64,000 nt of DNA from Polyangiaceae bacterium (GCA_020633235.1 JACKEA010000005.1:558001-622000), one strand, 5' to 3'; numbered from the stretch's first letter, positions 33,805-41,891 are shown. Numbers and translations: made by a program. Notes: generated by a model from the letters alone, not told the origin.

Positions 33805-33848
33805 ACAAGCGAATGCAGATGCAGATGCCGGGGAGGCAGCGGTCGTGA
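33801..33848 (+). CDS. Mini-ORF 3 (15 residues) of the relay
   Basis: The peptide is MNKRMQMQMPGRQRS; its start overlaps the previous stop (ATGA) and its stop overlaps the GTG of the next gene (GTGA). It is too short for a domain and may serve only to carry ribosomes forward. Confidence 0.3.
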   Translation: MNKRMQMQMPGRQRS

Positions 33849-34267
33849 GCGTCTCTGTGAGCATAGTCGTCGCGGCGCCAACGCTGCAGATCACTCGCAC
33901 GGTGGACACCGCGCTCGGCCTGGTGACCTACCAGGTGGACACCAGGGGCGTTGGCTACGCCGCGGCGAGAGTCACCGATGGGTGGTACTTCGCCTCTGAT
34001 CCGAAAGCACCGGGGCTCGGCGTCAAAGCCGGCGGGTTGGAGAACCATCCGAACGTCCTGTACTGCTCTCCGGTCGTGGTCTTCGGCCCCGACTTCGCCA
34101 CGGTGCGTGACGCCGCTTTTCGAGCGTTTCAGTCCGCGTTTTCGTCGCAGATCGACACAGACGAGGAACGCCTCCAATTTGCCCTGAACGGGAAGATCAA
34201 CGTGCGAAACATGGTGCGCACCGCGTTCCGCGCGGCAGGAGCGAGCGCCGCGGAGGTCGCGACGTGA
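33845..34267 (+). CDS. Beta-rich hypothetical protein
   Basis: 140 residues from GTG (MSVSVSIVVAAPTLQITRTV), with strands (LGLVTYQVDTRGVGYAAARV, VLYCSPVVVFGP) and a helical C-terminus (VRNMVRTAFRAAGASAAEVA). It reads as a normal protein but no family is recognised. Followed by another GTGA overlap. Confidence 0.5.
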   Translation: MSVSVSIVVAAPTLQITRTVDTALGLVTYQVDTRGVGYAAARVTDGWYFASDPKAPGLGVKAGGLENHPNVLYCSPVVVFGPDFATVRDAAFRAFQSAFSSQIDTDEERLQFALNGKINVRNMVRTAFRAAGASAAEVAT

Positions 34268-34497
34268 GTGCTGTCCGCGACGCCCGCGCCGAGCTCGATG
34301 CTATCGCCACCGGGCTCGGCCCCGACGAGCTCCGCGTGCTGGTGTTCGTCGCCGGCAGGCTTGCCCACGGTCGCGAAGAGTACGGCGAGCTGCACCTGGC
34401 CCGTGACCGCCGGGACTTCCGTCAGGAGCGTGCCGAGGAGCTGGCGGACGCTCTGATCTACTCGGCGTGTGACGAGCTGAGGGCGGCGCTTCGGTGA
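34264..34497 (+). CDS. Small hypothetical protein
   Basis: 77 residues from a GTG overlapping the previous stop. Mostly helical and acidic (ELDAIATGLGPDELRVLVFVAG, RQERAEELADALIYSACDEL), resembling small phage proteins of unknown function. The 230 bp after it (34498-34727) contain no gene I can support. Confidence 0.5.
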   Translation: MSAVRDARAELDAIATGLGPDELRVLVFVAGRLAHGREEYGELHLARDRRDFRQERAEELADALIYSACDELRAALR

Positions 34498-34727
34498 TGG
34501 GTGCCTGTGCGTCAAGTATGCGTAACTCCGACGGAACCCATCGTCGCCGGCCCGCCGCACCACCCGCTGGCTTGCCTATGCGCACGCGCATCGCTACCTT
34601 GGTCTCAAAGCCCGCAGCAACGTCCGCCGGGGTGCCAGCCGGCGGAAGGGCACCCGGTCGAATGAGGCACGGCCGGGGATGTTGCCTGGCCCCGGCGGAT
34701 CGCAAGGTCCCCGGGGCTGTCCTTTTG

Positions 34728-35222
34728 TCACGGTGGAAACTTGGCGCGTTTGGCTCGGAAGGCCGCACGCCAGACGTCGACCGTCACCGGGTACGCCGAA
34801 ACACACGTGAACGCTTCGCCGGGACCCGGACGCAGCACGACGCGCATGTACTGACCGTCAGGCAGGGGCGGGCCGTGAAGCATCCGCTTCTCTCGGCCAC
34901 GCGTCGTGCTCGTCCCTGGAACGGAGACCGTATAGCTCGTGATCGCTGGCAACACGCGATCCATGAGGTGGGCACGAGCGAGGTTGAACCGGCGGATCTC
35001 CTTCCGGCCGCGTCCGATGGCCCGCGCGACTTGGAGCGCGAGGTCCACCGGAACGTTCCCCGGGTCATCCGAGTAGAGATGAGTTGCATCCGGTTCGAAC
35101 ACGATCGTGACCCGCCGCCCGTGGCAGCCGATCGTGTGAGCGCCTACCAGCCGCTCGCGGTAGTACGCCCGTGCCTCGTCCAGCGTCTCGATGAGCTCGG
35201 AGCGCAGTACAACGTAGGACAC
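34728..35222 (-). CDS. Cargo protein on the opposite strand, possible BECR-fold RNase-like toxin
   Basis: 164 residues from a GTG (MSYVVLRSELIETLDEARAYY). The second half (FNLARAHLMDRVLPAITSYTV, then YMRVVLRPGPGEAFTCVSAYPV) has a strand pattern ending in a T-x-x-S-A-Y-P turn that recalls phage-borne barnase/EndoU-type nuclease domains; this likeness is weak. It and the next gene are the only minus-strand genes of element 3, so they were probably acquired as a cargo unit. Confidence 0.45.
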   Translation of the reverse strand: MSYVVLRSELIETLDEARAYYRERLVGAHTIGCHGRRVTIVFEPDATHLYSDDPGNVPVDLALQVARAIGRGRKEIRRFNLARAHLMDRVLPAITSYTVSVPGTSTTRGREKRMLHGPPLPDGQYMRVVLRPGPGEAFTCVSAYPVTVDVWRAAFRAKRAKFPP

Positions 35223-35255
35223 TGGCTAGACGCGCCCCGACGGCCCATGATGTTG

Positions 35256-35537
35256 CTAGTCGCTGAACGGCACGACCGTGCCGGAGAACCACCCCGCGGT
35301 GGAACCACCTGCCTGTCGGACGTTCGAGGTTTTGATCGCACAGGTGAACCGTTCTCCGGCGTCCGTCTCAAGGATGAAGTAGCCGTCAGGCGGGAGCATC
35401 GCGTTTTCCGGTGGCGCCGCGCACGCGAAGGCCGCCCCCATGTTCGTCACCGGACGGTCGATCTGAACGTTCCACACTTCGCAGAACACGGAGCCGTCGG
35501 ACTGGTGGAGCAATCTCGCCATGGCCGAGTCACGCAT
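35256..35537 (-). CDS. Small beta-rich cargo protein upstream of the 34728 gene
   Basis: 93 residues (MRDSAMARLLHQSDGSVFCE at the start), with alternating strands (YFILETDAGERFTCAIKTSNV). It precedes the 164-residue gene by 33 bp on the same strand and could be its partner, for example an antitoxin or immunity protein. No family recognised. Confidence 0.45.
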   Translation of the reverse strand: MRDSAMARLLHQSDGSVFCEVWNVQIDRPVTNMGAAFACAAPPENAMLPPDGYFILETDAGERFTCAIKTSNVRQAGGSTAGWFSGTVVPFSD

Positions 35538-35603
35538 GGTGCATCGCCGCAGTCAAGGGGGCGCCGACGGAATCTGACGGGCCGCGCCGCCGCGCCGCGA
35601 TGG

Positions 35604-35853
35604 GTGCTGGCGAACCAACTCGGTCGCCGCAATCTGACGCCCGAGTCGGTCGCCTACCTGCGCGGGAAGCTGTACCGGGAGGAGAAGCGGCAGGGCGAAC
35701 GCACCGACCTAACTTCCGCTCAAAGTGAGCAGAAGTCCGAGGGTACCGATGCGCGACTCTCCGACCAGTTCAAAGCTTCGCCCGCGACCATCCGCCGCGA
35801 CGCCAAGTTCTCCGAGCAGCTCGACGCGCTTGCGGAAGAACCAACGATCCCAC
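35604..35853 (+). pseudogene. Remnant of a ParB-like/plasmid DNA-binding protein
   Basis: In one plus-strand frame the sequence reads WVLANQLGRRNLTPESVAYLRGK, then LSDQFKASPATIRRDAKFSEQLDAL, a pattern of ParB-related plasmid and phage proteins (RNLTPE block followed by a helix-turn-helix). The ParB front part is missing and the frame dissolves into the ACGCGT repeats after the helix-turn-helix. It is therefore a fragment. Confidence 0.5.
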
Positions 35854-35977
35854 GCGTTTACGCGTCACCCGTACCGAAAACGCGTCAGTTTTGCGTATCG
35901 CATTTTCTTTCCCAACGATCCCACGCGTTTACGCGTAACCCACGCGTAGGCAGGTAGACAACGCGTCAATCACGCGT
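35841..35977 (+). repeat. ACGCGT repeat cluster
   Basis: ACGCGT occurs eight times (35852, 35860, 35880, 35923, 35931, 35942, 35961, 35972). A 25-bp unit beginning CCAACGATCCCACGCG is repeated exactly, 71 bp apart (35841 and 35912). The stretch is more AT-rich than its surroundings and ends just before a small DNA-binding gene, so it may be an operator or origin-type array. Confidence 0.65.
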
Positions 35978-35990
35978 AAAGTGAGGCACG

Positions 35991-36206
35991 ATGCAGCAAG
36001 GCCAATACACGGCGCGGTTCAACATGGTGATGCTCCCCGAAGAGCGGGCCATGTTGCAGGCGCTCGCCCGTCAGATCGGGCTCAAGGAGTCGGACGTTGT
36101 GCGGCAGATGATCCGACGCGACTACGCCGAGCAGTTCGGCGACAAGAAGCCGGGCAAGCCGAAGCCCAAGTACAACAGCGCCGCCGCTCGTGCGGCGAAA
36201 CGATGA
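35991..36206 (+). CDS. Small ribbon-helix-helix/MobC-like DNA-binding protein
   Basis: 71 residues: YTARFNMVMLPEERAMLQALARQ and LKESDVVRQMIRRDYAEQFG give the strand-helix-helix order of ribbon-helix-helix proteins, followed by a Lys-rich tail. It lies directly after the ACGCGT cluster, to which it probably binds. Confidence 0.6.
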   Translation: MQQGQYTARFNMVMLPEERAMLQALARQIGLKESDVVRQMIRRDYAEQFGDKKPGKPKPKYNSAAARAAKR

Positions 36207-36273
36207 CCCCAACGAAAGTGGCCCTCGCGACGCGGACACGTCGGAGGGCCGTAGCCATAGGATCGGGTACCCA

Positions 36274-36906
36274 ATGACCAAGACGAAACGTAGCACGAAG
36301 GCCGCAAAGGCCGCAAAGCCCCGCACGACCAAGCGCAGCGCGAAGCGCAGCACGAAGCGCGGCGTCAAGCTGACGACCGCCGCACGAGACCCCAAGCAGC
36401 TCCCGAAGAACTGGCGCCGCCCGCTGGACGGTGCATTCGAGGCGCTACGCGAACACAACATCGGGATCCGCCTGGTGGCCGAGCCGCCGGCGGGCATGAC
36501 GCAGGCCGAGCTCCGTCGCCACCTGGAGGCGGCCAAAGTGGACGCGCTGATCTACGCCGGGCAGGAGCCCGCTCCGACGAGCTTCGAAGATATGAGGTTG
36601 ACCAACCGCCCGCTTCACAACGGCTCGGTTGGGCTCGCCGAGGACGCTCCTGTCCTGGACGTCGTGTTGAACATGTTCGTGAGCTACGACGACGACGTTT
36701 CCACGCGTCGGTTCACGCCCACGATCATGCGAGCCGTGGCCGATGAACTGGCGCTGATCGAGGTTGCCCCCCGGGACGGCGGGTTTGCGGGCGAGGTTCA
36801 CCGCGTCGCCTGCCGCGCACGCAACCAGCTGCTCGCCGCCGAGTGGCTGGACGACAAGCTCGAGGCCGCGGAGCGAGCACGCAAGGCGAAGGCGGTGCAG
36901 TCGTGA
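36274..36906 (+). CDS. Hypothetical protein with Lys/Arg-rich N-terminus
   Basis: 210 residues. The first 40 are nearly all Lys, Arg, Ala and Thr (TKRSTKAAKAAKPRTTKRSA), suitable for nucleic-acid binding, followed by a globular part (FEALREHNIGIRLVAEPPAG, VLDVVLNMFVSYDDDVSTRRF). It heads the series of small genes that follows, with a GTGA overlap. Confidence 0.5.
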   Translation: MTKTKRSTKAAKAAKPRTTKRSAKRSTKRGVKLTTAARDPKQLPKNWRRPLDGAFEALREHNIGIRLVAEPPAGMTQAELRRHLEAAKVDALIYAGQEPAPTSFEDMRLTNRPLHNGSVGLAEDAPVLDVVLNMFVSYDDDVSTRRFTPTIMRAVADELALIEVAPRDGGFAGEVHRVACRARNQLLAAEWLDDKLEAAERARKAKAVQS

Positions 36907-37163
36907 GCCGCACGGCGGATCTCAGGGGCCTGGCGCGAGAGGCGCGCGAGGGCATCCTGACTTCGATCGCCGCGCTGGCGCAGCCGCTCGTCGTCGGCAG
37001 CTCTGTCGAGGCCGAGCATCTGCTCGGGCTGTATCAGGCGCTGAGTGCGCTCCAGGCGCTGGACGACGAGCTCGACGTCAGCCAGCCGAAGATCGACGCG
37101 TCCGAAACGCCACTCTCCGCGGCCGCCGCCGCGATCGCGCGAAGCGAGGCCGCCAATGGCTGA
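36903..37163 (+). CDS. Small helical protein 1 of the overlapping series
   Basis: 86 residues from GTG (MSRTADLRGLAREAREGILT), all helix (LGLYQALSALQALDDELDV). Its last 8 bp, ATGGCTGA, contain the start of the next gene. Function unknown. Confidence 0.45.
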   Translation: MSRTADLRGLAREAREGILTSIAALAQPLVVGSSVEAEHLLGLYQALSALQALDDELDVSQPKIDASETPLSAAAAAIARSEAANG

Positions 37164-37368
37164 CCGGAGCGCCATCGCTACCCACATCCGGGCGATCCAG
37201 AGCGCGGCTGTCGAGGCCGCCGCCAGCGTTGCTCGGCTTGACACGGGCGACGCAGCGAACGACACGGCGCGGCTCATGTGCGACGTGCTGGGCGCCGTCG
37301 AGCGGGCGTCGCTGGAGCTGCTCGACGACTTGCCGAGCAACGTCAACACGGAGGTGCGTCATGGCTGA
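37156..37368 (+). CDS. Small helical protein 2
   Basis: 70 residues, MADRSAIATHIRAIQSAAVE. It is similar in sequence and length to the protein at 37699 (IRAIQSAAVEAAASVARL against LLAIRDAAVEAAARVAQL, then CDVLGAVERASLELL against CEILGAVETASLQLL). 8-bp overlaps (ATGGCTGA) at both ends. Confidence 0.5.
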   Translation: MADRSAIATHIRAIQSAAVEAAASVARLDTGDAANDTARLMCDVLGAVERASLELLDDLPSNVNTEVRHG

Positions 37369-37546
37369 CGTGCTCTCCATGGACGGCTTCGCTGCCGCCC
37401 GCGCCTTCGGGCTGGACCGGCAGCGGTCGCAGCGCGTGGCGGCCCAGGTGGCCACCGCGGAGGACCTGGACGAGGCGATCACCGTGCTCTGCAGCGAGCT
37501 CGTGGCCGCCGCGACGGACGAGCAGGAGGTGGAGCGCCATGGCTGA
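37361..37546 (+). CDS. Small helical protein 3
   Basis: 61 residues, MADVLSMDGFAAARAFGLDR, ending RHG like the previous gene. 8-bp ATGGCTGA overlaps at both ends. No family recognised. Confidence 0.42.
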   Translation: MADVLSMDGFAAARAFGLDRQRSQRVAAQVATAEDLDEAITVLCSELVAAATDEQEVERHG

Positions 37547-37706
37547 CCCCCGTACCGCCGAAGACCTCGACGCCATCGCGGACCAGCTCTTGGGCGACCT
37601 GGAGCAGCTCGACAAGCTGACGTCGCGCGTGAAGGCCGCGATCATCGCCGCGGCGAACCGGGCGCGTCGCCTCGCACAGGAAGCGAAGGAGGCCAGCCGT
37701 GGATAG
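37539..37706 (+). CDS. Small helical protein 4
   Basis: 55 residues, MADPRTAEDLDAIADQLLGD, with a basic second helix (VKAAIIAAANRARRLAQEAKE). The 8-bp overlap with the next gene is GTGGATAG. Confidence 0.42.
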   Translation: MADPRTAEDLDAIADQLLGDLEQLDKLTSRVKAAIIAAANRARRLAQEAKEASRG

Positions 37707-37926
37707 CCTCACGTCACGCCCGAACGTTGCTTGCCAACTGCTCGCGATTCGTGACGCCGCCGTGGAGGCCGCGGCACGGGTTGCACAGCTCGAGATGAGC
37801 GAGCATGCCAACGCGGCGGCGCGCGGGGTCTGCGAGATCCTGGGTGCCGTCGAAACCGCATCGCTGCAGCTGCTGGAGTGCCCACCTGCACACCTGGACG
37901 AGATCGCGGGAGGTTCCGATGCCTGA
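37699..37926 (+). CDS. Small helical protein 5, paralogue of the 37156 product
   Basis: 75 residues from GTG. About half of the aligned positions match the protein at 37156, so the pair arose by duplication inside the element. The 8-bp overlap with the next gene is ATGCCTGA. Confidence 0.5.
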   Translation: MDSLTSRPNVACQLLAIRDAAVEAAARVAQLEMSEHANAAARGVCEILGAVETASLQLLECPPAHLDEIAGGSDA

Positions 37927-38137
37927 CCTCGATCGCGTCATCGGTTCGGCGCTGGTGAAGAACGCCGCGGTGCAATTCGTGAATGCAGCCCTTTCCAACG
38001 CTGTCGTGCGCCAGCGCTTGGACGACCTGGCCACGGCGTGGCTCGCCGCCAGCGGCGCGGCAGAGCTGGACGACAACACCGAAGCGCCGGCGGTGCTGCC
38101 GTTCCCGGGAGGCAACGTCCAGGTACCGGCGAAGTAG
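37919..38137 (+). CDS. Small helical protein 6
   Basis: 72 residues, MPDLDRVIGSALVKNAAVQF, helical with a polar Pro/Gly tail. It ends the run of 8-bp overlaps; a GC hairpin follows 7 bp later. Confidence 0.42.
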   Translation: MPDLDRVIGSALVKNAAVQFVNAALSNAVVRQRLDDLATAWLAASGAAELDDNTEAPAVLPFPGGNVQVPAK

Positions 38138-38143
38138 CCACCC

Positions 38144-38186
38144 GCCCCCGCTGCCAGCACAGGGCGCTTGGCACGCGCCCGGGGGC
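38144..38186 (+). terminator. GC hairpin before the last genes of element 3
   Basis: Outer stem GCCCCCG/CGGGGGC with an inner TGCCA/TGGCA pairing. The outer stem is the one used by the hairpins at 23782 and 25969, and an AGGAG ribosome site follows within 11 bp. Confidence 0.45.
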
Positions 38187-38202
38187 GCCGAAGGAGAGAC
38201 GA

Positions 38203-38382
38203 ATGGACGACGACTTCGATCTTGGGTTTGGGGAGGACCTCGTGGTGGAGGTCGAGGGCAAGCTGGGCGTGTGGGTTCGCGTTGCGGGCGTGACGTCCCG
38301 CATGCTCGCGGACGCGCTGGTGGAGAAGCTCGAGGCGCAGGGGCGCACGGCACGCGTGAGGGAGGCGACCGATGCCGACTGA
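38203..38382 (+). CDS. Small acidic hypothetical protein
   Basis: 59 residues, MDDDFDLGFGEDLVVEVEGK, with a second half that reads as a helix (SRMLADALVEKLEAQGRTA). It overlaps the 24-residue ORF by 11 bp. Possibly an Int partner; unknown. Confidence 0.42.
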   Translation: MDDDFDLGFGEDLVVEVEGKLGVWVRVAGVTSRMLADALVEKLEAQGRTARVREATDAD

Positions 38383-38446
38383 GCCGATCACCGCCGAGAC
38401 CTTCCGCCGCCGCTCGTGGGAGTGGTTCAGCCGGGGGAAGGGCTGA
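38372..38446 (+). CDS. 24-residue ORF coupled to int3
   Basis: MPTEPITAETFRRRSWEWFS is the start of the peptide; its TGA shares one base with the ATG of int3 (TGATG). It may be a leader peptide that sets integrase translation. Confidence 0.35.
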   Translation: MPTEPITAETFRRRSWEWFSRGKG

Positions 38447-39873
38447 TGCCCGCCGGAGGCCGCCCCCGCAAGGGCACGTTGGTCTGGCAGAAACGCGGCT
38501 GGGCCGCTCGCATCTGGACGCTCGTGGACGACGAGTGGATTCGGGTGACGGTCCCCCTCGGCACCACGAACAAGGTCGTCGCCAAGCGGAAGATGGCGCG
38601 CGAGGTGGAGAAGGCGAACGCAGGCGCGGAGGTTGACGCCGCCGAGGCGCAGGCCGTCGAGACGTTCGCGGACGCAGCCACGCGGATCGTCAGCCAGCAG
38701 GGCAGGGAAGGCGTGAAGACCTGGCGCGAGCGCTTGTCCACGCTGCAACGACACGTCCCCGAGCACATCCAGTCCAAGCGCATCGACGCGATCCGGCCGG
38801 CGGACGTTCGGGAGACGCTCGAAGCGGCGCGCGATGCGGGGCTTTCGAAGCAGAGCGTCATCCACTTGCGCAACGCCATGTCCAGCGTGCTCGATGCACT
38901 GTGGCGGGATGAGGTGATCGCGGAGAACCCGGTCAAGCGTGTGCGGGTGCCGAAGGGCTGCCGCGTCGACAACCGGCCGCGAGTGTCGCCGGATGACGAC
39001 GAGTTTGCTCGGTTCATGGCGTGCGCCGACGTGCCCGAGCATGTGCACCTGATGGCGCTGGCGTCGCGCGCCTTCGGCGGCATGCGCACGAGTGACCTGC
39101 ACGCGTGGGACTGGAGCCACATCGATACCGAGGCGTTCGCCTTCGCCCAGGTGTACCGCCCCAAGACCGCAGGCGCCGAGAGCGGCCCGGCCATCCTCGA
39201 GGAGATCATCTTGCCCGACGTGCTGCGCGGCCCGTTGGTCGCTTGGTGGACACGGTGGGGGAAGCTGACCACCGGTCCGGTGTTCCCCGTGATGGGCGGC
39301 AAGCGGGCAGGGGAGCGGCAGAGCAAGCGCAGCCACGCGCGAGACCTGCGTGACGGGTTCTGGGCCGCCGGCGTGCATCGCCCGATGCCTGGCTTTCCCG
39401 AGGCGCTGGCGGCGCTACAGCGCGCGACAGAGGCCGTGGAGCAGGCCAGGGGGCAGGGGCGCCGAGCTTGGTGGCAGGCCCAGCGGGACCGCCGGGAGGC
39501 CGAGGAAGCTGCGAAGGCGCTGGACGCCATCCAGACCGACAGCCCGACGACCCGGCGCCTGGACTTCCATTCGCTGCGCCGGTCCTACAACACCGCCCTG
39601 GCCGCCGCCGGTGTGAACGTCCAGCAAGCCATGGCGCTGGCCGGCCACAAGAACCCCAAGACGCACATGCGCTACGTGCAGCTCGCCCAGCGTGGCCCGC
39701 TGACGCAGCCGGAGAGCGCGTTGCCCTTGCTGCCGTCGACGCCGGGGAACGATGCCGGAGTTTTGTCCGTGGCGCGGACAGAACTGGTGGCGGGAAGTGA
39801 CGTAAGTCCTGGTGACCCCAGCGAGACTCGAACTCGCGTTACCGGCGTGAGAGGCCGATGTCCTAACCGCTAG
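38446..39873 (+). CDS. Tyrosine integrase of element 3 (Int3), ending inside tRNA-Glu
   Basis: 475 residues from the ATG of MPAGGRPRKG (TGATG coupling). Catalytic residues: Arg214 (GGMRTSD), His375 and Arg378 (FHSLRRS), His401 (AGHKNPKTH) and Tyr410 (MRYVQL). A charged helical insertion at about 318-362 is shared with Int1 and Int2. The last codons read through att D and part of the tRNA-Glu gene (DPSETRTRVTGVRGRCPNR) before TAG. In the excised circle the C-terminus after att would instead be the left-end frame at 25730, the arrangement known for phage Mx8. This is the only clearly intact, in-frame integrase of the three. Confidence 0.93.
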   Translation: MPAGGRPRKGTLVWQKRGWAARIWTLVDDEWIRVTVPLGTTNKVVAKRKMAREVEKANAGAEVDAAEAQAVETFADAATRIVSQQGREGVKTWRERLSTLQRHVPEHIQSKRIDAIRPADVRETLEAARDAGLSKQSVIHLRNAMSSVLDALWRDEVIAENPVKRVRVPKGCRVDNRPRVSPDDDEFARFMACADVPEHVHLMALASRAFGGMRTSDLHAWDWSHIDTEAFAFAQVYRPKTAGAESGPAILEEIILPDVLRGPLVAWWTRWGKLTTGPVFPVMGGKRAGERQSKRSHARDLRDGFWAAGVHRPMPGFPEALAALQRATEAVEQARGQGRRAWWQAQRDRREAEEAAKALDAIQTDSPTTRRLDFHSLRRSYNTALAAAGVNVQQAMALAGHKNPKTHMRYVQLAQRGPLTQPESALPLLPSTPGNDAGVLSVARTELVAGSDVSPGDPSETRTRVTGVRGRCPNR

Positions 39874-39884
39874 ACGATGGGGCC
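39810..39884 (-). tRNA. tRNA-Glu (CTC), integration target; contains att D (39812-39853)
   Basis: Cloverleaf on the minus strand: acceptor GGCCCCA/TGGGGTC with A discriminator and encoded CCA, D arm around TAGCGGTTAG, anticodon stem CGGC/GCCG with loop CTCTCAC giving anticodon CTC, and T arm GCGAG TTCGAGT CTCGC. Its 3' 42 bp are the att core, and depending on the crossover point the T arm came from element 3. All four att copies share this part, so the gene is the insertion target of the array. Confidence 0.95.
39812..39853. repeat. att core copy D (right end of element 3, within tRNA-Glu)
   Basis: The 42-bp core with T-stem GCGAG/CTCGC, as in copy C. It is the right boundary of the whole mobile array. 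Confidence 0.92.
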
Positions 39885-39915
39885 AGTGGGGGGCGCTGCC
39901 GCCCCCCTATGTTTG

Positions 39916-39986
39916 CTGGGGGACCAGGATTCGAACCTAGATAACAAGAACCAGAATCTTGCGTCCTGCCGTTAGACGATCCCCCA
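39916..39986 (-). tRNA. tRNA-Gln (CTG)
   Basis: Minus strand: acceptor TGGGGGA/TCCCCCA, anticodon stem CAAGA/TCTTG with loop TTCTGGT and anticodon CTG, T loop TTCGAAT. The CCA end is not encoded (GCAA follows). It lies 31 bp upstream of tRNA-Glu in the same direction, so the two are probably cotranscribed. Confidence 0.93.
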
Positions 39987-40142
39987 AGTACCGAGAGACG
40001 TTGACCGCGAAGGCGACTTTGGGTTGCCACCGGGGTCGACGACTCCGGCACCCCGAGGGGACAAAGCCCCAGCGGGGAGCGCGTAACTAGCGGAATCCGG
40101 GGGGGTGCGCAAGAGGATCGCATCAAAGCGCCACCTTGGTGG

Positions 40143-40170
40143 TTGACGGGGGCCACAAAAGACCTAATTT
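40143..40170 (+). promoter_or_regulatory. Candidate sigma-70 promoter of groEL
   Basis: TTGACG (40143) and TAATTT (40165) with 16 bp between, about 45 bp before the ATG. A GAGGAGGAC ribosome site precedes the start. I see no CIRCE inverted repeat (TTAGCACTC type) here. Confidence 0.4.
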
Positions 40171-40214
40171 CCGCGCCTGATTTAAGCCCGATTCTTCGAG
40201 GAGGACCGAGTCCC

Positions 40215-41891
<1,677 letters not shown>

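Larger units (their letters stand above)
25688..39853 (+). mobile_element. Integrative element 3, att C to att D (satellite-like, intact integrase)
   Basis: About 14.1 kb. It contains an operator-like region, an HTH pair, a DnaC-like loader, an initiator with internal repeats, a small/large terminase pair, a series of small overlapping genes, a two-gene cargo on the opposite strand, a decayed ParB-like gene and an intact integrase. There is no recognisable portal, capsid, tail or lysis gene. A genome that encodes packaging and replication but not the particle fits a phage satellite. Confidence 0.82.

Noticed and set aside
34494..35957. 487-codon plus-strand frame
   Set aside because: It crosses two opposite-strand genes and joins unrelated low-quality sequence; only the ParB-like stretch near its end resembles a protein.
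40100..40214. CIRCE heat-shock operator before groEL
   Set aside because: No TTAGCACTC/GAGTGCTAA inverted repeat is found in the intergenic region.
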